Shown piece by piece: positions 1-9,187 of a stretch of 64,000 nt of DNA. Made by a program: the position numbers and the translations under genes. Source of the DNA: Ruminococcus sp. (GTDB lineage Bacteria; Bacillota; Clostridia; Oscillospirales; Ruminococcaceae); NCBI GenBank assembly GCA_017471405.1, contig JAFUTK010000002.1, forward strand, positions 1 to 64,000, given 5' to 3'. Within the stretch, counting starts at the first letter, position 1. Every line of letters begins with the position of its first letter. A model generated the notes under the pieces. The model did not search any database. It saw only the letters and a list, made by a program, of their open reading frames with translations, and was not told where the DNA came from.

Positions 1-159
1 AGACACCCCGGAAAGGTCATCGACGATATCCGCGTTAATTTCTCGAGGCAGATAATCGAGGACGGCGCCGACGACATAAAGTTCACGCCGGAGTTCTACA
101 AGTACCGCGAGAGGCTTTTAAAGCTCATCAACGGTCAGAGAACGGAGCAGGACAAATGA
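1..159 (+). CDS. C-terminal end of an unidentified protein (partial)
   Basis: An open frame enters from the left edge and ends at a TGA at 157-159, giving the last 52 residues of a charged, apparently soluble protein. It ends in an ATGA overlap with hemA, so it is translationally coupled to the siroheme operon and probably belongs to it. I do not recognise the family from this tail. By analogy with sulfate-assimilation clusters it could be a sulfate activation or reduction protein, but nothing in the residues shows that. Confidence 0.6.
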   Translation, partial: RHPGKVIDDIRVNFSRQIIEDGADDIKFTPEFYKYRERLLKLINGQRTEQDK

Positions 160-1271
160 GGGGCGCTCAGGACTTCGGGTGCATAAGCGTAAGCTTCGGC
201 AAGGCAGACGAGGCCTTCAGAGGCAGGCTTGCCTTTTCAAAGGAGAGAACGGGTGAGCTGCTTTCGGCTCTTCCCGGGGGGCTTTCACAGGCTGTGCTGC
301 TGTGTACCTGTCTGCGCACAGAGCTTTACTTCTGCGGAGATATCGAAGCGGCGGCAGAGCTGCTGTCATCAGCTTCGGGCGTTGAACGTCCGGAGCTTTT
401 GCCGTGTACGGACACTTACATATCGGACAAGGCACTCACCCATCTTTTCCGGGTCGCGGGAGGGCTGCGCTCGGCAGTTCTGGGCGAGGACGAGATACTC
501 CGGCAGGTCAGGGAGAGCTATGCTCTGGCACAGCAGACGGGCAGCGTGGGCTATGAGCTCAACCGCATTTTTCAGGCAGCCCTTTCCTGCGGAAAGAGAA
601 TACGCTCTGACACAGAGATATCCCGCATACCGGTATCTGCGGCTACTCTTGCCGCCAACAAGGCGGCGGGGTATAAGGACAAGGTCAGGGTGCTGGTGAT
701 AGGTGCAAGCGGAGCAATAGGCTCGGCGGTGCTTAAAAATCTTCTGGGGCACAAAAATGTCACCGCTGCCGCTACTGTAAGAAGGTGCGGTGGAAAGATA
801 GCTGTGCGGGAGGGTATTAAACAGATGGATTACGATCAGCGCTACCAGGCGATAGCCGAGGCCGACTGCATAATCAGCGCCACCTCCTCGCCTCACTATA
901 CAGTCACGCTCCGGGGGCTTGAACAGCAGGGCGTAACGGGAGAAAAGCTGTTTATCGACCTTGCCGTTCCTGCGGACATCGACAGGAGCATTACGGCCGC
1001 TGGCTTTGAGCTGGTGACTATCGACCAGATAGGTCAGCTTGCCAGACAGAACAATCTTTCAAGGCGCTCCAGTGCCGAGGCGGCAGAGGTCATCATTGCG
1101 CAGGAGCTGGATGCTCTTAAAAAGGAGCTGCTCTGGCACAGCTCTGAAAGCGAGATAACGGCGGCTACGGCGCTTATGAGCGCATCGCCGGAGAAGGCAC
1201 TTTACAGATTGAAAAAAGCGGTCTCCAGCGAGGCGCTGGAGGAGATAATCAAAGCTCTGGGAGGTCAGTGA
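156..1271 (+). CDS. hemA: Glutamyl-tRNA reductase
   Basis: NADPH-dependent reduction of glutamyl-tRNA(Glu) to glutamate-1-semialdehyde, the first step of C5 tetrapyrrole synthesis in the cytoplasm. The catalytic Cys52 lies in TCLRTELYF (usual form TCNRxE, so Asn is replaced by Leu). GEDEILRQV at about 110-118 and GKRIRSDTEI at about 146-155 are family signatures, and GASGAIG at 183-189 is the NADPH-binding turn. At 371 residues it is shorter than the usual 400-430, mostly at the C-terminal dimerisation helix. It starts on an ATGA overlap with the preceding gene. With hemL, hemB, hemC and cobA-hemD it supplies uroporphyrinogen III. Confidence 0.95.
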   Translation: MRGAQDFGCISVSFGKADEAFRGRLAFSKERTGELLSALPGGLSQAVLLCTCLRTELYFCGDIEAAAELLSSASGVERPELLPCTDTYISDKALTHLFRVAGGLRSAVLGEDEILRQVRESYALAQQTGSVGYELNRIFQAALSCGKRIRSDTEISRIPVSAATLAANKAAGYKDKVRVLVIGASGAIGSAVLKNLLGHKNVTAAATVRRCGGKIAVREGIKQMDYDQRYQAIAEADCIISATSSPHYTVTLRGLEQQGVTGEKLFIDLAVPADIDRSITAAGFELVTIDQIGQLARQNNLSRRSSAEAAEVIIAQELDALKKELLWHSSESEITAATALMSASPEKALYRLKKAVSSEALEEIIKALGGQ

Positions 1272-1933
1272 TGGGCTACTTTCCGTTTTTTATTGACATA
1301 AGCGGCAAGCGCTGTGTCGTTATCGGAGGCGGCAGGGTCGCCCTACGAAAGATACGCAAGCTCGCCCCCTACGGTCCGGACATAACAGTCGTGGCACCTG
1401 AGATATCGGAGGATATTATACCGCTGGTAGCAAAGACCGTAAGGCGAGAGTTTGAGGAAAGAGACCTTGACGGAGCCTTTATGGCAATAGCCGCAGCAAA
1501 CGACCCCGCTTTGGACAAACGAATATACGAGCTTTGTACCCATAGAGGCATACTTATAAATTCCGTTGACGATATCGAAAGCTGCGGATTTGTTTTTCCG
1601 GCACTTATAACAAGAGGAGATATAAGCATCGGGATAAGCACCTCCGGCACAGCACCGGCGTTTGCTAAACATCTGCGGCGTGAAATAGAGGCGCTGCTTG
1701 ATGAGCGGACTCTGGCAGCCGGGGAGCTCTCCGCAAGGGTCAGACCGATGCTGAAAAAATACTTTGATACGGAAAGGCTCCGTGCCGAGGCGGCAGACGA
1801 GCTGCTTCGCCTTTGCTTTGAGGGCGGGAGCCTCCCCTCGGACGACGCGGTACGGGAGCTTTTTGAAAGGATAAAGCGAGATGAAGATCAGGATAGGAAC
1901 ACGCGGCAGCAGGCTTGCGATGATACAGACTGA
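1271..1933 (+). CDS. Precorrin-2 dehydrogenase / sirohydrochlorin ferrochelatase (Met8/SirC/CysG-N type)
   Basis: Oxidises precorrin-2 to sirohydrochlorin with NAD+ and, in bifunctional members, inserts iron to make siroheme. The NAD-binding turn GGGRVALRK is at about 19-27. NSVDDIESCGFVFPA around 97-111 contains the conserved Asp used for both reactions, followed by ISTSGTAPAFAKHLR. The start is taken as ATG 1271 in a TGATG overlap with hemA, because GGAGGT at 1260-1265 is correctly spaced for it; a GTG three bases upstream is too close. Length 220 residues is normal. The last 53 bases overlap hemC in another frame, an unusually long overlap. Confidence 0.9.
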   Translation: MGYFPFFIDISGKRCVVIGGGRVALRKIRKLAPYGPDITVVAPEISEDIIPLVAKTVRREFEERDLDGAFMAIAAANDPALDKRIYELCTHRGILINSVDDIESCGFVFPALITRGDISIGISTSGTAPAFAKHLRREIEALLDERTLAAGELSARVRPMLKKYFDTERLRAEAADELLRLCFEGGSLPSDDAVRELFERIKRDEDQDRNTRQQACDDTD

Positions 1934-2735
1934 AATGGTGAACAGCCGCTTAAAATCCCTTGTCCCGGGAATAGAGACAGAGATAGTCACTGTCACTACC
2001 AAAGGGGATAGGATACAGGACCGTCCCATCTCGGAGCTGGGAGGAGCGGGAGCCTTTGCGGGAGAGCTGGAAAGAGCCCTTGCAAGCGGAGAGATAGATA
2101 TTGCCGTCCACAGTGCGAAGGATATGCCGGTAAGGCTGGGGGAGGGGCTCACCGTAGGCTGCGTGCTTACCCGCGCCGACCCCAGAGATGTGCTGGTTAC
2201 TCCTGCCGGAAAGGTGCTGCCGCCGCGTCCGGTCATAGGCACCAGCAGTCCCAGACGCCGGGCCGGCGTTTCAAGGATATACCCGAATGCTGAACTGAAG
2301 GATATCAGAGGCAATGTGGAAACGCGCCTCGAAAAGCTGGCGGCGGGAGAGTACGACGCCATAGTGCTGGCGGCGGCAGGGCTCAAAAGGCTTGGACTTT
2401 ACGGCAGCGAGAGGTTTTCCTTCAAGCCCTTTGACCTTATAGAATTCCTGCCGGCGCCCTGTCAGGCGATAATCGCAGTGGAGAGCCGTATCGGCGAGCT
2501 CAGGCGGGAGCTTGATATCATCAATGACAGAGACAGCTTCGACTGCTTCGAGACTGAACGAAAGGTGCTGGAGCTTGCGGGCGCGGGCTGCTCATCACCC
2601 ATAGGCGCCTATGCGCACACCTGTGTCGGGAAGCTCTCCCTTTACATAACCGCCGACGGCACAAAGACTGTCAGCTCCTGCGCCGAGACCTCGCAGCGCT
2701 TTGAGCTTGCCGAAAGGCTGGTGAGCAGGCTGTGA
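1881..2735 (+). CDS. hemC: Porphobilinogen deaminase (hydroxymethylbilane synthase)
   Basis: Polymerises four porphobilinogens into hydroxymethylbilane. It begins with the typical KIRIGTRGSRLAMIQ. HSAKDMP holds the catalytic Asp81, IGTSSPRR and RGNVETRLEKL are conserved substrate-binding arginine blocks, and GAGCSSPIGAYA carries Cys236, which anchors the dipyrromethane cofactor. Oddities: the segment usually written GGKGLF reads GGAGAF here, losing a normally conserved Lys, and the protein (284 residues) is about 25 shorter than typical at the C terminus. The start lies 53 bases inside the preceding gene, so translation is probably coupled. Confidence 0.93.
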   Translation: MKIRIGTRGSRLAMIQTEMVNSRLKSLVPGIETEIVTVTTKGDRIQDRPISELGGAGAFAGELERALASGEIDIAVHSAKDMPVRLGEGLTVGCVLTRADPRDVLVTPAGKVLPPRPVIGTSSPRRRAGVSRIYPNAELKDIRGNVETRLEKLAAGEYDAIVLAAAGLKRLGLYGSERFSFKPFDLIEFLPAPCQAIIAVESRIGELRRELDIINDRDSFDCFETERKVLELAGAGCSSPIGAYAHTCVGKLSLYITADGTKTVSSCAETSQRFELAERLVSRL

Positions 2736-4168
2736 GCGGGAGAGTATATCTCGTCGGAGGCGGCTGCGGGGACTTTGACCTCATCACCCTGAGAGGCAAG
2801 GCTCTGATAGAGCAGAGCGAGGCGGTGGTCTATGACGCGCTTATCGACGAAAGGCTGCTTGGCTTTGCTCCGAAGAACTCCGAGCTGATATGCGTGGGGA
2901 AGCGCGCCGGGAGCCACAGCTCCTCCCAGGAGGAGATAAATTCTTTGCTCATCAGGCTTGCGGCGGCAGGGAAAACTGTTGTGCGCCTAAAGGGCGGAGA
3001 CCCTTTCGTTTTCGGACGGGGCGGCGAGGAGGCGGAGGCGCTGGCTAAGGGGGGGCTTCCCTTTGAGCTTGTTCCCGGGATAAGCTCCTGCATCGCCGCT
3101 CCGGAGCTGGCGGGAATACCCGTCACTCACCGGGGGCTTGCAAGGAGTTTTCACGTCATTACAGCACATACCGCCGACGGTATGCCTGACCTATCCCGAT
3201 ACGCAGGACTTGAGGGAACGCTGGTCTTTCTGATGGGGCTTGGCCGCATCGCGGAGCTTGCAGATCGGCTCATCTCCTTAGGCAAAAGCAAGGACACTCC
3301 TGCGGCTGTGATATCAAGGGGAGGCACCTCCCGACAGCAGACTGTGCGGGGTACGCTCTCGGATATAGCGCAGAGGGCTGCGGGGCTGGAAGCCCCGGCA
3401 ATGATAGTTGTGGGAGATACTGCGGCGATGGAGTTGTATTCTCCGCCGGAGCTGCCCCTTTCGGGAGTTACCGTTTCCTTGACAGGGACTGAGGGCTTCT
3501 CGGAGAGACTGGGAGAAAAGCTGCGCAGGCTGGGCGCTGAGACCGTCACAGTAGCGAGGCTCTCCGTCAGGGAGAAGAATGTTGACCTGCCCGACCTTGA
3601 AAAATACTCCTGGCTGGTGCTGACAAGCTCTGTGGGAGTGAGGTGTCTGCTGGATCTGCTCTCGCGAGAGCGCTTTGACCTTCGCCGGTTCGGCACTCTG
3701 AAGCTGGCGGCTGTGGGAAGGGCTACCGCACAGGCGCTAGAAAGAGCTGGACTGTACCCGGAGCTTGTCCCCGGGAGCTTTACCTCCAAGGCGCTGGCAG
3801 AGGAGCTTGCAGAGCGGGTCGGAAAAGATGAAAGGGTGCTGATACTTCGTGCCGAAAAGGGCCGTGAGCAGCTCCCGGATATCCTTTCCGCAAAGGGCAT
3901 CTTCTTTGACGACATAAAGCTCTATGACACCGAAGCCGAGATAATTGATATGAACGCTGCCACCGACTATATCGTCTTTTCCAGCGCATATGGTGCGGAG
4001 AGCTTCTTTGAGGCGGGCGGTAAGCTGTCGGAGAGAACGGCTGCGGTATGCATCGGTGAAGTGACTGCGGCAGCGCTTAAAGGCAAGGCTGTCGGAAGGG
4101 TCATAGTCCCGGAGGAGAGCACCGCCGAGGGGATAGTTGATATTATTTTGAAGGAAGAGGACAAATGA
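2732..4168 (+). CDS. cobA: Uroporphyrinogen-III C-methyltransferase fused to uroporphyrinogen-III synthase
   Basis: A two-domain enzyme. Residues about 1-240 are the SAM-dependent methyltransferase ([51 protein letters not shown]) that makes precorrin-2. Residues about 245-475 are HemD, which cyclises hydroxymethylbilane to uroporphyrinogen III. The CobA-HemD fusion is common in Clostridia. The first SAM loop has GGGCGDFD where GAGPGDPD is usual. GTG start in a GTGA overlap with hemC. The fusion channels the tetrapyrrole toward siroheme or cobalamin rather than heme, consistent with the neighbouring precorrin-2 dehydrogenase and sulfite reductase. Confidence 0.95.
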   Translation: MSGRVYLVGGGCGDFDLITLRGKALIEQSEAVVYDALIDERLLGFAPKNSELICVGKRAGSHSSSQEEINSLLIRLAAAGKTVVRLKGGDPFVFGRGGEEAEALAKGGLPFELVPGISSCIAAPELAGIPVTHRGLARSFHVITAHTADGMPDLSRYAGLEGTLVFLMGLGRIAELADRLISLGKSKDTPAAVISRGGTSRQQTVRGTLSDIAQRAAGLEAPAMIVVGDTAAMELYSPPELPLSGVTVSLTGTEGFSERLGEKLRRLGAETVTVARLSVREKNVDLPDLEKYSWLVLTSSVGVRCLLDLLSRERFDLRRFGTLKLAAVGRATAQALERAGLYPELVPGSFTSKALAEELAERVGKDERVLILRAEKGREQLPDILSAKGIFFDDIKLYDTEAEIIDMNAATDYIVFSSAYGAESFFEAGGKLSERTAAVCIGEVTAAALKGKAVGRVIVPEESTAEGIVDIILKEEDK

Positions 4169-5136
4169 AAAGATTCAGACGCCTTCGCCGGACGCCGCAG
4201 CTGCGCGCTCTGGTGAGAGAGACACATATAAACATAAGCTCGCTGATATACCCCATATTTGTTGAGGAGGGGACAAAGGAGCGAAAGCCCGTTGAGTCTA
4301 TGCCGGGGATTTACCGTTACCCAACCGAGCTTCTCCCCCTGCTGATACAGGAGGCGGCAGAGGCGGGCATCGGCGGTGTGCTGCTGTTTGGCATACCTGC
4401 TCACAAGGACGCAGTGGGCTCCTCCGCCTATGATGACAACGGCATCACCCAGCAGGCCATAAGGCTTATCAAGGAGAAATATCCCGAGCTGACTGTCATT
4501 GCCGATGTATGCCTTTGCGAGTACACCGACCACGGTCACTGTGGAGTAGTCCACGACGGGGAGATAGTAAACGACGAAACGCTGCCGCTGCTTGCAAAAA
4601 CGGCCGTCAGCTTTGCCAAAGCAGGCGCCGATATCATCGCCCCCTCTGATATGATGGACGGGCGGGTGGCGGCGATACGCTCTGCTCTCGATGAAGCGGG
4701 CTTTGCCGATATCCCCATAATGAGCTACAGCGCAAAATATGCCTCCGGCTATTATTCCCCCTTCCGGGACGCTGCGGATTCCGCTCCCTGTTTCGGGGAC
4801 AGGCGCAGCTACCAGATGGACCCCGCCAACGGGCGCGAGGCACTTAGGGAGATAGAGGACGACATTTCCGAGGGCGCGGATATCGTTATGGTCAAGCCCG
4901 CCCTTGCATATCTTGATATAATAAGCAGAGCGCGTGAGAGCTTCGACCTGCCCCTTGCCGCCTACAACGTCAGCGGAGAATATTCTATGGTCAAGGCTGC
5001 CGCCCAAAACGGCTGGATAGACGAAAAGCGCATCGTGCTGGAAAATCTGACAGCCATTGCCCGGGCAGGTGCCGACATCATCATAACCTATCATGCGCTT
5101 GATGCGGCAAAATGGCTTAAGGAGGAACAGCCTTGA
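4165..5136 (+). CDS. hemB: Delta-aminolevulinic acid dehydratase (porphobilinogen synthase)
   Basis: Condenses two 5-aminolevulinates to porphobilinogen. The zinc-type metal site is intact: [14 protein letters not shown] with Cys116, Cys118 and Cys126. The two Schiff-base lysines are Lys191 in [11 protein letters not shown] and Lys244 in [11 protein letters not shown]. Length 323 is standard. It starts in an ATGA overlap with the cobA-hemD fusion and ends overlapping the TTG start of hemL, so the operon is continuous. Confidence 0.97.
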   Translation: MKRFRRLRRTPQLRALVRETHINISSLIYPIFVEEGTKERKPVESMPGIYRYPTELLPLLIQEAAEAGIGGVLLFGIPAHKDAVGSSAYDDNGITQQAIRLIKEKYPELTVIADVCLCEYTDHGHCGVVHDGEIVNDETLPLLAKTAVSFAKAGADIIAPSDMMDGRVAAIRSALDEAGFADIPIMSYSAKYASGYYSPFRDAADSAPCFGDRRSYQMDPANGREALREIEDDISEGADIVMVKPALAYLDIISRARESFDLPLAAYNVSGEYSMVKAAAQNGWIDEKRIVLENLTAIARAGADIIITYHALDAAKWLKEEQP

Positions 5137-6401
5137 ATACCGGAAGATCGAAGCAGCTTTATAATGATGCACAGAGCTTTATGCCGGGCGGGGTCAACAG
5201 CCCGGTAAGAGCCTTCAAAAGCATAGGCCGGACGCCCCTGTTCATCGATCGCGCTAAGGGCAGCCGCATCTTTGATGCCGACGGGAATGAGTACATCGAC
5301 TATGTTTGCTCCTGGGGGCCGGATATTTTCGGCCACGCAGACCCGGACATTCTCTCGGCAGTGGCGGCAGCCTGTGAAAAGGGACTGACCTTCGGCGCCT
5401 GTCACGAGGGAGAGATAACTCTTGCGAAACGGATAAAAAAGCATTTCCCGAATATGGAGCTGCTCAGGTTGGTAAGCTCCGGCACCGAGGCCGCCATGAG
5501 CGCCGTCCGCGCCGCAAGGGGCTATACCCGTAGAGACAAGATAATAAAATTTGAGGGCTGCTATCACGGTCACTCGGACGGACTGCTGGTGAAGGCGGGC
5601 TCGGGACTGCTGACCGCCGCCGTTCCAGACAGCGCCGGTGTCCCGAAGGGATACACCGAAAGCACTCTGCTTGCCCGCTACAACGATACGGAAAGTGTAA
5701 GGGCGTTTTTTGAGCGCTTCGGCAGCGAGATCGCGGCGGTGATAGTCGAGCCCTGTGCCGCAAATATGGGCGTTGTTCCTCCGGCGAAGGGCTTTTTGGA
5801 ATATCTGCGAAAGGTCACTCTTGAATACGGCAGCCTGCTGATATTTGATGAGGTAATAACCGGCTTTAGGCTTTCCATCGGCGGGGCAGGAAAGAAATAC
5901 AGCATCGTTCCCGACCTGACCGTTCTCGGAAAGATAGTGGGCGGCGGAATGCCGCTGGCGGCCTACGGCGGGCGGCGGGAGATAATGGAGTGCGTTGCAC
6001 CCTTAGGCTCCGTCTATCAGGCGGGGACGCTTTCGGGCAATCCTGTGGCAGTGGCGGCAGGAAATGCTCAGCTTGAAAAAATAGAGCGCACATCTGACCT
6101 GTATGACACGCTTGATCGCCGCGGTGCAATGCTTGAAGGCTCACTTAAAAATGCGGGCTTTAACGTGAACCGGGAGGGCTCGCTGCTGACCGTTTTCTTT
6201 ACAAATGAAAGGGTCACAGACTTTGCCTCGGCCGAAAAGAGCGACACCGCACAGTATGCCGATTTCTGCGGATATCTGCTTGATAACGGCATATACACAG
6301 CGCCCTCGCAGTTTGAGGCTATGTTCCTTTCCTATTCCCATTCCGATGAGGATATAGAGCACACCTGCGAGGTGATTGAAGGGTACGCTCGCCGGCACTG
6401 A
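5133..6401 (+). CDS. hemL: Glutamate-1-semialdehyde 2,1-aminomutase
   Basis: PLP enzyme that isomerises glutamate-1-semialdehyde to 5-aminolevulinate, completing the C5 route begun by hemA. Family signatures include [13 protein letters not shown] near the N terminus, [16 protein letters not shown], and the PLP lysine Lys267 in [16 protein letters not shown]. Length 422 is typical. The start is TTG at 5133, supported by AAGGAGGA at 5119-5126 and a 4-base overlap with hemB. It is the last gene of the siroheme operon; no clear terminator follows before the metY promoter. Confidence 0.96.
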   Translation: MNTGRSKQLYNDAQSFMPGGVNSPVRAFKSIGRTPLFIDRAKGSRIFDADGNEYIDYVCSWGPDIFGHADPDILSAVAAACEKGLTFGACHEGEITLAKRIKKHFPNMELLRLVSSGTEAAMSAVRAARGYTRRDKIIKFEGCYHGHSDGLLVKAGSGLLTAAVPDSAGVPKGYTESTLLARYNDTESVRAFFERFGSEIAAVIVEPCAANMGVVPPAKGFLEYLRKVTLEYGSLLIFDEVITGFRLSIGGAGKKYSIVPDLTVLGKIVGGGMPLAAYGGRREIMECVAPLGSVYQAGTLSGNPVAVAAGNAQLEKIERTSDLYDTLDRRGAMLEGSLKNAGFNVNREGSLLTVFFTNERVTDFASAEKSDTAQYADFCGYLLDNGIYTAPSQFEAMFLSYSHSDEDIEHTCEVIEGYARRH

Positions 6402-6443
6402 CATATGCCGAAAATATTTAGAATTTTTTAGCTACTGCTCACA

Positions 6444-6489
6444 TTGACCGCCCCTGCATAAAATGTTAGAATTTTCTATATAAAATGTT
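6444..6489 (+). promoter_or_regulatory. Promoter of the metY-sir-hcy operon with repeated and inverted elements
   Basis: TTGACC at 6444-6449 and TAGAAT at 6467-6472 are 17 bases apart, a good housekeeping promoter. The 10-base direct repeat ATAAAATGTT occurs at 6458-6467 and 6480-6489, exactly 22 bases (two helical turns) apart, and the -10 lies in an inverted repeat TAGAA-TT-TTCTA (6467-6478). These could be operator half-sites for a sulfur-responsive regulator; that is inference. Confidence 0.6.
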
Positions 6490-6502
6490 GAGAGGTACAG
6501 CT

Positions 6503-7738
6503 ATGAGATTCAATACTGCCCTGCTCCATAAGGCCACAAAGCCTGATAAGGAAACGGGCGCGACAAATGCGCCGATATGTCAGACCAGCGCCTTTGCGCA
6601 CGACAGCGCGGAGACGCTTGAAAGGGTATTTGCCGGCAAGGCTCAGGGGTACGCCTACACACGCATCGGCAACCCTACCGTAACGCAGTTTGAGCAAAGG
6701 ATAAACGCACTTGAAGGCGGCGTGGGAGCTGTTGCCTGCTCTTCGGGTATGGCGGCGGTGACGCTTTCGCTTCTGAATATACTTTCGGCGGGAGACGAGC
6801 TCATCGCAAGCTCGGCGCTCTTCGGCGGCACCATAGACCTGATGGGCGACCTTTCCGCTCTCGGGATAACTGTCCGCTTCGCGGAGCATATCACCCCGCA
6901 GGAGCTTGAACCTCTCATAAACGAAAAAACAAAGGCAGTATTTACCGAGCTGGTGGGCAACCCGAGGCTGGATATAGTTGATATAAGGGCAGTAGCAGAC
7001 TTCCTTCATAACAGAAGCGACCCCATACCACTGATAGTTGACAGCACAACAGCAACGCCTTATCTCATAACCCCCTTAAAGCTGGGGGCGGATATCGTAG
7101 TCCACTCCACCAGCAAGTACATAAACGGTAGCGGTAATGCCATAAGCGGCATTATTGTTGACGGCGGGCGCTTCAGGTTCCCGCCGGAGCGTTACCCCGC
7201 ATTTGAGAAGTACAGCAAATTCGGGCCTATGGCATACATCGCCAAGCTTAGGGGCGGGATATGGAGAAACATCGGAGCCTGCCTTTCGCCGGTCAACGCC
7301 TTTCTTAACGGCGTGGGGCTGGAAACGCTGGGACTGCGTATGGAGCGTCTCTGCTCCAACGCTTTGGAGCTTGCCAGATTCTTTGAGCAGCGGGGCATAG
7401 AGGTAAATTACCCGGCTCTTGAGCGGAGTCCCTACTATGGGCTTTGTCAGAGTCAGCTGGGCGGCAAGGGCGGTGCGATACTGACTATAAGGGCCGGCAG
7501 CCGCGAGAGAGCCTTCAAGCTGATAAACTCGCTGAAATACGCGCTGATTGCAACTAACATCGGCGATGTGCGCACACTTGTGATACACCCCGCAAGCACG
7601 ATTTATCTTCACTCGTCAGTCGAGGCGAGGGAGAGTGCAGGAGTATATGATGACACGATAAGGATAAGCGTCGGGATAGAGGATATCGAGGACCTCAGGG
7701 AGGACTTTGCTCAGGCGCTGGACCAATTGGAGGGATAG
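6503..7738 (+). CDS. metY: O-acetylhomoserine sulfhydrylase (Cys/Met-metabolism PLP enzyme)
   Basis: Catalyses gamma-replacement of O-acetylhomoserine with a sulfide donor to form homocysteine. TNAPICQTSAF near the N terminus, YAYTRIGNPTV, SSGMAAVTL and the PLP lysine Lys205 in HSTSKYINGSG are family signatures. Length from ATG 6503 is 411 residues, slightly short for MetY. This start is preferred to ATG 6485 because GAGAGG at 6490-6495 is correctly spaced for it. It heads an operon with sulfite reductase, a ThiS-like carrier, an E1-like enzyme and a JAMM protease, so the sulfide donor is probably a protein thiocarboxylate. Confidence 0.9.
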   Translation: MRFNTALLHKATKPDKETGATNAPICQTSAFAHDSAETLERVFAGKAQGYAYTRIGNPTVTQFEQRINALEGGVGAVACSSGMAAVTLSLLNILSAGDELIASSALFGGTIDLMGDLSALGITVRFAEHITPQELEPLINEKTKAVFTELVGNPRLDIVDIRAVADFLHNRSDPIPLIVDSTTATPYLITPLKLGADIVVHSTSKYINGSGNAISGIIVDGGRFRFPPERYPAFEKYSKFGPMAYIAKLRGGIWRNIGACLSPVNAFLNGVGLETLGLRMERLCSNALELARFFEQRGIEVNYPALERSPYYGLCQSQLGGKGGAILTIRAGSRERAFKLINSLKYALIATNIGDVRTLVIHPASTIYLHSSVEARESAGVYDDTIRISVGIEDIEDLREDFAQALDQLEG

Positions 7739-7740
7739 CT

Positions 7741-8601
7741 ATGGCAGTTGATTACGCATTACTTAAAAAGGGCGGCTTTATGCGCCAGAAACAGAAGGAC
7801 AATTTCTCGCTTAGGCTGCGGGTAGTGGGAGGAAATCTCACGGCGGTGCAGCTGGCGAAGATAGCGGAGGTGGCTGAGAAATACGGCGACGGTCATGTTC
7901 ATCTCACCTCCCGGCAGAGCGTGGAGATACCCTTTATAAAGCTAGAGGATATCGACGCTGTGAAGAACGCTCTCGGAGAGGGCGGAGTAGAGCCCGGTGT
8001 CTGCGGACCGAGGGTAAGGACCGTTACCGCCTGTCAGGGAGAGGCGATATGCCCCAGCGGGTGCATCGACACCTTTGCCATCGCTAAGGAGCTTGACGAG
8101 CGCTATTATGCCAGAGAGCTGCCGCATAAATTCAAGTTCGGCGTCACCGGCTGCCAGAACAACTGCCTTAAGGCAGAGGAGAACGACCTTGGCATCAAGG
8201 GCGGCATCAAGGTAAGCTGGAGAGAATCCGACTGCATCGGCTGCGGAGTCTGTATCAAGGCCTGCCGCTCGCAGGCGCTGACGATGGAGGGCGGCAAGAT
8301 CACACTTGACCCCGAAAAGTGCAACTTCTGCGGCAGATGTGTCAAGTCCTGCCCGACAGAGGCCTGGGATCAGGTGCATGGCTATATCGTAAGCTTCGGA
8401 GGACTTTTCGGCAACGAGATCAACAAGGGCGAGCCTATCGTTCCCTTCATTGAGGATCACGATAAGCTGCTGGCGGTCTGCGATGCTGCGATAGAGTTCT
8501 TCAAGCAGAACGCTAAGCCCAGTGAGAGATTTAAGTTCACCATCGACCGCGTCGGTCAGGACGTTTTCGAGAAGGCAATACTTGATGCATACAACGCATA
8601 G
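7741..8601 (+). CDS. Siroheme [4Fe-4S] sulfite reductase with two ferredoxin clusters (AsrC/dissimilatory-like)
   Basis: Reduces sulfite to sulfide. The nitrite/sulfite reductase fold is followed by the siroheme-cluster ligands Cys98, Cys104 (C-x5-C), Cys138 and Cys142 (C-x3-C in GVTGCQNNCLKA). A ferredoxin insert carries two CxxCxxCxxxC motifs (165-175 and 194-204). At 286 residues it is the compact single-repeat type, not the assimilatory CysI type. It lies two bases after metY, and the upstream operon makes its siroheme. The sulfide produced would feed thiocarboxylation of the carrier encoded at 9188. A nitrite reductase role is less likely in this context. Confidence 0.9.
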   Translation: MAVDYALLKKGGFMRQKQKDNFSLRLRVVGGNLTAVQLAKIAEVAEKYGDGHVHLTSRQSVEIPFIKLEDIDAVKNALGEGGVEPGVCGPRVRTVTACQGEAICPSGCIDTFAIAKELDERYYARELPHKFKFGVTGCQNNCLKAEENDLGIKGGIKVSWRESDCIGCGVCIKACRSQALTMEGGKITLDPEKCNFCGRCVKSCPTEAWDQVHGYIVSFGGLFGNEINKGEPIVPFIEDHDKLLAVCDAAIEFFKQNAKPSERFKFTIDRVGQDVFEKAILDAYNA

Positions 8602-8618
8602 AAAAGAGGAAGACGAAC

Positions 8619-8864
8619 ATGGCAGAATTCAAAATTGACGATAGGGTGGATATCACCGACGTTGTCTGCCCCACCACCTTTGTAAAGGCAAAGGTCGCTT
8701 TGGAGGAACTGGACGACGGACAGATACTGGAAATAAAGCTCAACGACGGCGAGCCGGTGCAGAACGTTCCCCGCAGCATCAAGGAGGAAGGGCACAAGAT
8801 ATTAAAGCTCCTTGACAACGGCGACGGAACCTATCTGCTGATAGTGCAGAAGGTCGGTGACTGA
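8619..8864 (+). CDS. TusA/SirA-like sulfur carrier protein
   Basis: An 81-residue protein of the TusA fold. The persulfide-carrying Cys17 is in DITDVVCPTTFVKAK, matching the Cys-Pro signature of the family. Good Shine-Dalgarno GAAAAGAGGAAG just upstream. Its place between sulfite reductase and thioredoxin suggests that it delivers or accepts sulfur for the reductase or carrier, by analogy with TusA proteins; the exact partner cannot be read from sequence. Confidence 0.85.
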   Translation: MAEFKIDDRVDITDVVCPTTFVKAKVALEELDDGQILEIKLNDGEPVQNVPRSIKEEGHKILKLLDNGDGTYLLIVQKVGD

Positions 8865-8867
8865 GCT

Positions 8868-9176
8868 TTGGCAAAGAGGATAAACAAGGAGAGTTTTTCA
8901 GGGGAAGTGCTGGCTTCAAAGGGACTGGTGCTGGTGGATTTCTATTCCGACAGCTGTGTGCCCTGCAAGCATTTGAGCCCCGTTCTGGCAGAGCTTGAGG
9001 ATAACGGCACTGCCGTTTTTAAGGTAAACATAGCCTATGATGCGGAGCTCTGCGAGGAATATGAGGTGCAGTCCACACCTACGGTGCTGTTTTTCAGAGA
9101 CGGTGCAGAGGTCGGCAGGACTGTGGGCTTCAAAAGTCAGACAGAGCTTGAAGCGCTCATCAATGAATTAAGTTAA
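8868..9176 (+). CDS. Thioredoxin-like protein
   Basis: A 102-residue thioredoxin-fold protein. The active-site motif is Cys30-Val-Pro-Cys33 in DFYSDSCVPCKHL, instead of the usual WCGPC, so redox potential or partner choice may differ. The cis-proline region STPTVLFF is present. The start is a TTG at 8868, three bases after the TusA-like gene; no ATG is available before the conserved fold. It is probably a dedicated reductant for the sulfite reductase or the TusA-like protein. Confidence 0.85.
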   Translation: MAKRINKESFSGEVLASKGLVLVDFYSDSCVPCKHLSPVLAELEDNGTAVFKVNIAYDAELCEEYEVQSTPTVLFFRDGAEVGRTVGFKSQTELEALINELS

Positions 9177-9187
9177 GGAGAGTATTT

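Noticed and set aside
1..159. Assigning the partial upstream gene to a sulfate activation or APS reductase subunit
   Set aside because: The 52-residue tail shows no motif of those families; only the neighbourhood suggests it.
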